Assembly (NCBI GenBank): GCA_900768265.1
Contig: CAAGCF010000004.1
Span: forward strand, 31,077 to 95,076
Direction: 5' to 3'
From: an uncultured Collinsella sp.
GTDB lineage: Bacteria; Actinomycetota; Coriobacteriia; Coriobacteriales; Coriobacteriaceae
Length of the DNA: 64,000 nucleotides
The notes under the pieces were generated by a model, which was given only the letters and a program-made list of their open reading frames with translations, did not search any database and had not been told where the DNA came from. Shown one piece after another: positions 61,047-64,000 of this stretch; the first letter of the stretch is position 1, and each line of letters starts with the position of its first letter. A program made the translations under genes and the position numbers.

Positions 61047-62386
61047 TCGACCGCCGCGCCCAGCGCGATAATTCAATTTCAATCTTTCGCATCATCGCCG
61101 TTGTCTGTGCCGTTTGCGTGTTGGCGTACTTTATCTTTGCCCTGGCGACTGGCATTGAGCCGATTGCCACGGTGATCGCCTGTGCGCTGCTGTGCATCTT
61201 CCTGTGCATCTTTATCTATTTGACGCTCAATCCCGATTCGGTGCGCTCCCAGTACACCGAGGAGACGCTCTCGGTTGCCTCGGCCATGCTCGAGGACATT
61301 AAGGGCGGCCTGACGCAGGAATCAGCGCTTTTGGTGTGCCGGCGTATCCTGCCCGAGACACGTGCCATGACCGTTGCCATCACCGATGAGAGCAACGTGC
61401 TGGCCTGCGCGGGCGAGTTCGAGGAAAAGCTGCTGCCCGATTCGCCCATCCACACGCTCGCCACGCGCTACGTCATTGAGCACGGCATCGTGCAGTCGTT
61501 CAACCGCGTGGTGGACGTGGTGGGTTCGGATGGCTCGCACAACCAGGTTCCCGCCGGTATCATCGCGCCCATCAAGGTGGGCGACCGTACCGTCGGCACG
61601 CTCAAGTTCTACTACAAGACCCCGCGCGCCGTCGACCGTACCCAGTATGCGCTCGCCTCGGGCTTTGCCGAGATCCTGTCCACGCAGCTCGCCATTCACG
61701 AGCTCGAGGTGCAAAAGGAGCTCACGGCCCGTGCCGAGGTTCGTGCCCTGCAAGCACAGATCAATCCGCACTTTCTGTTTAACACGCTCAACACCATCGC
61801 GTCGTTTACGCGCACCGACCCGCTGCGCGCCCGCGAGCTGCTGCGCGAGTTCTCCTCGTTCTATCGCGCCACGCTCGACAACTCGGGGTCGCTTATCCCG
61901 GTCTCGCGCGAGGTTGCCCAGACCAAACGCTACCTGACGTTTGAGAAGGCGCGCTTTGGCGAGGACCGCGTACTGGCGACCTTCGATGTCTCCGAGGATG
62001 TCGAGGACACGTTGGTCCCGGCCTTTGTAATCCAGCCCATTGTCGAGAACGCCGTGCGGCATGGCATGGGCGATGGCGATGCCCTGCAGATCGATGTGAC
62101 CGTCCATCAAGACGGCGACGACGCAATCCTGATTGCCGTGGCCGACAACGGCGTGGGCATGGACGAGGGCACCGCCGCCAGGCTGTTTGATGAGCGCTCC
62201 GCCCGCCCCGATGCCAGTTCCCCGCAAGGCGGCGGCGCCGGCGTGGCCATGCACAATATTTCTGAGCGCATCCATCGCTTTTATGGACCGCACTCTTATA
62301 CGCGCGTCGAATCGGCGCCGGGCAAGGGCACCAAAGTGCTCCTGCATCTTGATTTGTCAGAGAGCATCTTTGACATTCAAGAGTAA
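61043..62386 (+). CDS. LytS-type sensor histidine kinase, second pair
   Basis: The 447-residue protein has two N-terminal membrane helices (about 10-58) and a GAF-like domain (about 75-215). The kinase domain has His243 in QINPHFLFNTLNTI, VENAVRHGM and DNGVGMDE. It has the same domain plan and many shared positions with the kinase at 55125, so the two are paralogues. Its start overlaps the glycosyltransferase stop. The response regulator follows 72 bp later. Confidence 0.94.
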   Translation: MIDRRAQRDNSISIFRIIAVVCAVCVLAYFIFALATGIEPIATVIACALLCIFLCIFIYLTLNPDSVRSQYTEETLSVASAMLEDIKGGLTQESALLVCRRILPETRAMTVAITDESNVLACAGEFEEKLLPDSPIHTLATRYVIEHGIVQSFNRVVDVVGSDGSHNQVPAGIIAPIKVGDRTVGTLKFYYKTPRAVDRTQYALASGFAEILSTQLAIHELEVQKELTARAEVRALQAQINPHFLFNTLNTIASFTRTDPLRARELLREFSSFYRATLDNSGSLIPVSREVAQTKRYLTFEKARFGEDRVLATFDVSEDVEDTLVPAFVIQPIVENAVRHGMGDGDALQIDVTVHQDGDDAILIAVADNGVGMDEGTAARLFDERSARPDASSPQGGGAGVAMHNISERIHRFYGPHSYTRVESAPGKGTKVLLHLDLSESIFDIQE

Positions 62387-62458
62387 AATAAAAGGCTATG
62401 GGCTCAACGCCAAGCGGCGGATGCCCAGCGTAGTTTGTTGACGAAAGGTTTAATCCCT

Positions 62459-63175
62459 ATGCTGCGTGCGATGATTGTGGATGATGAGGCCCCGGCCCGT
62501 TCGGAACTTCGCTTCTTGCTCGAGCAGACGGGCAAGATCGGCACGATCACTGAGGCGTCGAGCGTCCGCTCCGCCATTGAGATGTTGATGGAAAGCCGCG
62601 TCGATGTCGTCTTTCTCGATATCTCGATGCCCGGCGCTTCTGGTCTGCAGCTTGCCGAGGCGCTGCATAAGCTTAAGAATCCGCCGGCGATTGTATTTGT
62701 GACCGCGTATAGCGATCATGCCGTCGAGGCGTTCGACGTAGATGCCGTCGATTACCTAATGAAGCCGGTTGAGGAGGCACGCCTGGATCGCGCGATCGAG
62801 AAGGTCATGCAGCACGCCAAGCCCGTCACGGACAGCAAAGCCACCATCGAGCGCATTCCGGTGGAAAAGGGCGGCCGTAAGGTCCTCATCCCCGTGGATG
62901 ACATTCGCTTCATCATGGCCAAGGACGATTACTCCTGTATCTATACCGTCGATGATCGTTTTCTATCGACGACTTCGCTGGCGCAGTTCGAGGCCAAGCT
63001 TTGCGACTTTGGTTTCTTTCGCGTTCATCGCCGCTATATCGTCAACTTGGCGTGCGTCACGGATGTCGAGACGGTGCCCTCGGGCGCTATCCAACTGGGC
63101 ATTACGGGCGTCGACGAACGTGTGCCGGTCTCGCGCCGCCGCGTTGTGCCGCTCAAGAAGGCCCTGAGCCTCTAG
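62459..63175 (+). CDS. LytTR response regulator, second pair
   Basis: This 238-residue protein has a receiver domain with Asp54 in VVFLDISMPG and DAVDYLMKP, and a LytTR DNA-binding domain with IRFIMAKDDYSCIY and FFRVHRRYIVNLACV. It is a paralogue of the regulator at 56555. ATG 62459 follows GAAAGG by ten bases; a TTG at 62435 would add eight residues and lacks support. It is the last gene of the glycosyltransferase-kinase-regulator operon. Confidence 0.95.
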   Translation: MLRAMIVDDEAPARSELRFLLEQTGKIGTITEASSVRSAIEMLMESRVDVVFLDISMPGASGLQLAEALHKLKNPPAIVFVTAYSDHAVEAFDVDAVDYLMKPVEEARLDRAIEKVMQHAKPVTDSKATIERIPVEKGGRKVLIPVDDIRFIMAKDDYSCIYTVDDRFLSTTSLAQFEAKLCDFGFFRVHRRYIVNLACVTDVETVPSGAIQLGITGVDERVPVSRRRVVPLKKALSL

Positions 63176-63182
63176 CACACTG

Positions 63183-63231
63183 GCCCCGCAGCCCTGTAGA
63201 CCAATTGTCTGCGGAGCCGTGGGGCTTTTTG
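63183..63231 (+). terminator. Terminator of the second two-component operon
   Basis: GCCCC at the left and GGGGC at the right close a stem with an inner GCAG/CTGC helix, followed by TTTTTG. It starts 8 bp after the regulator stop. Confidence 0.8.
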
Positions 63232-63266
63232 TATATACGTCGAATCGGTTTTGCAGAAGGGATCCC

Positions 63267-63734
63267 ATGAACAGTGCAAGCGCCAAGCGCATCGACATCA
63301 TCTCGGACACCCACGGCTATCTTTCGCCCGCGCTTCTGGACGAGCTCAAGGGCGCAGATCTGATCATCCATGCCGGAGACCTCACCTCAGAGATGGATTA
63401 CGAGCATCTATGCACCATCGCCCCCGTGCGAGCGGTCCTGGGAAACAACGACTACTACCGCGACTACGGCCCGGATGTAGACCGTCTGGCCCTCTTCACC
63501 TACGAAGGCCTCAAATTCGCCGTAGCCCACTACCGTGAAGACCTGCCCGTGGGATCCGTAGACGTAGCCATCAACGGTCACACCCACGTAACCAAAGAAG
63601 CCCAAGTAGGCCGCTGCCTGGTCCTCAATCCCGGCAGCGCCAGCTACCCCAGAGGCAGCCGAGGCCCCACCATGGCCAGAATGCTCGTCAAAGACGGCAA
63701 GATCCTAAGCACCAAGTTTATTGACTTGGACTAA
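63267..63734 (+). CDS. YfcE/MJ0936-type metallophosphoesterase
   Basis: This 155-residue phosphodiesterase has the metal-binding motifs DIISDTHGY, HAGDLTSE, LGNNDYYRD and INGHTHV, and the family end LNPGSASYPRG. It matches the small calcineurin-like YfcE family (E. coli YfcE 184 residues) that hydrolyses phosphodiesters in vitro. AGAAGGGAT precedes ATG 63267. In the second half codon choice shifts to GTA and GAA-rich usage (GCCGTAGCC, GGATCCGTAGACGTAGCC) unlike the rest of the window. Confidence 0.92.
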   Translation: MNSASAKRIDIISDTHGYLSPALLDELKGADLIIHAGDLTSEMDYEHLCTIAPVRAVLGNNDYYRDYGPDVDRLALFTYEGLKFAVAHYREDLPVGSVDVAINGHTHVTKEAQVGRCLVLNPGSASYPRGSRGPTMARMLVKDGKILSTKFIDLD

Positions 63735-63741
63735 CCGCAAC

Positions 63742-63777
63742 AAAAACGGGGGATGCAGATCGCATCTCCCGTTTTTC
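63742..63777 (+). terminator. Terminator after the phosphoesterase
   Basis: AAAAACGGGGGATGC pairs with GCATCTCCCGTTTTT with a bulged G across a short loop, followed by CTTT. It is symmetric enough to act on both strands. Confidence 0.9.
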
Positions 63778-64000
63778 TTTGAGCCAAAGGCAGAGCTTCA
63801 GCGACAACCTTAGACAACCCCGCCGAGGAGAACGGGGACCTCGAGCCGCGGAAGCGGCGAGGAACAACAACGACTCGAACAAAGTGACGGCAGGGAGGCT
63901 CTCCGGGGCTGGGGGCGGGGGTTAAGTTTGTCGCGAGTTCCGCACGCAAAGGAAAGCACTTAATGTGCTTTCCGTCTTGCGCAGGACTGTAGAGCAGCAA
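63778..64000. other. Window end without a recognised gene
   Basis: No credible coding frame is seen. GGAAAGCAC (63951-63959) pairs with GTGCTTTCC (63965-63973). GGGGCTGGGGGCGGGGGTTA (about 63915-63934) is strongly G-rich. An 89-codon minus-strand frame runs through the terminator and G-rich tract and is not protein-like. Confidence 0.4.

Noticed and set aside
63731..64000. 89-codon minus-strand frame at the window end
   Set aside because: It includes the phosphoesterase terminator and a G-rich tract and has no protein-like pattern.

Overview
The window reads as a chromosomal segment of a high-GC, strictly anaerobic gut actinobacterium of the Coriobacteriia, most likely Collinsella. The reasons are a DnaK operon followed by an HspR-type MerR repressor, the actinobacterial FhaA/FhaB/phosphatase/SEDS/PBP/PknB cluster, a single-chain pyruvate:ferredoxin oxidoreductase, a 2[4Fe-4S] ferredoxin and a mannose-family PTS. 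The genus is recognition plus inference; no rRNA gene is present to fix it.

Layout. 1-5.2 kb: ferredoxin, then the heat-shock genes dnaK-grpE-(terminator)-dnaJ-hspR. 5.4-9.7 kb: an aconitase-like hydratase, then two unknown membrane-anchored genes, each bounded by copies of a 35-bp palindrome. 9.7-12.7 kb: clpB, with the same upstream element as dnaK, and a tiny proline-rich protein. 12.8-20 kb: an anchored acidic protein; a TetR regulator and polytopic membrane protein divergent from a 925-residue flavin/iron-sulfur oxidoreductase, with twin operators between them; then a folded leader RNA and hypA. 20.2-23.7 kb: a mannose-family PTS (IIAB, IIC, IID) and ManO (DUF956). 23.7-24.1 kb: tRNA-Arg(CCT) followed by two further copies of its own 3' end. 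24.2-35.2 kb, minus strand: kinase with membrane tail, FhaA, FhaB, PP2C phosphatase, a fused RodA/FtsW-PBP2 protein and a PASTA kinase. 35.3-39.5 kb: dnaX, ybaB, recR. 39.7-43.5 kb: an anchor-kinase-FHA operon. 43.9-47.4 kb: PFOR. 47.8-55 kb: a DUF3830 pair, carbamate kinase, a C39-like protease, an APC permease and an amidohydrolase. 55.1-63.2 kb: two paralogous LytS/LytTR two-component pairs enclosing a phospholipase C-like protein, an MFS permease and a glycosyltransferase. 63.3-63.7 kb: a small metallophosphoesterase.

How the genes work together. Three themes recur. One is heat shock under an apparent shared operator (dnaK, clpB, HspR). The second is Ser/Thr phospho-signalling tied to peptidoglycan synthesis, plus a second kinase/FHA module. 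The third is ferredoxin-based anaerobic metabolism (PFOR, ferredoxin, the oxidoreductase, HypA). Between genes there is an unusual density of short palindromes. Several share a constant RGGGAC loop with different, self-complementary arms, and one pair encloses a 3 x 62-bp hairpin array whose unit also occurs upstream of dnaK.

I see no CRISPR array, prophage, complete transposon or toxin-antitoxin pair. The best candidates for something undescribed are the covarying-arm palindromes, the hypA leader RNA, the tRNA 3'-end array and the anchor-kinase-FHA operon.
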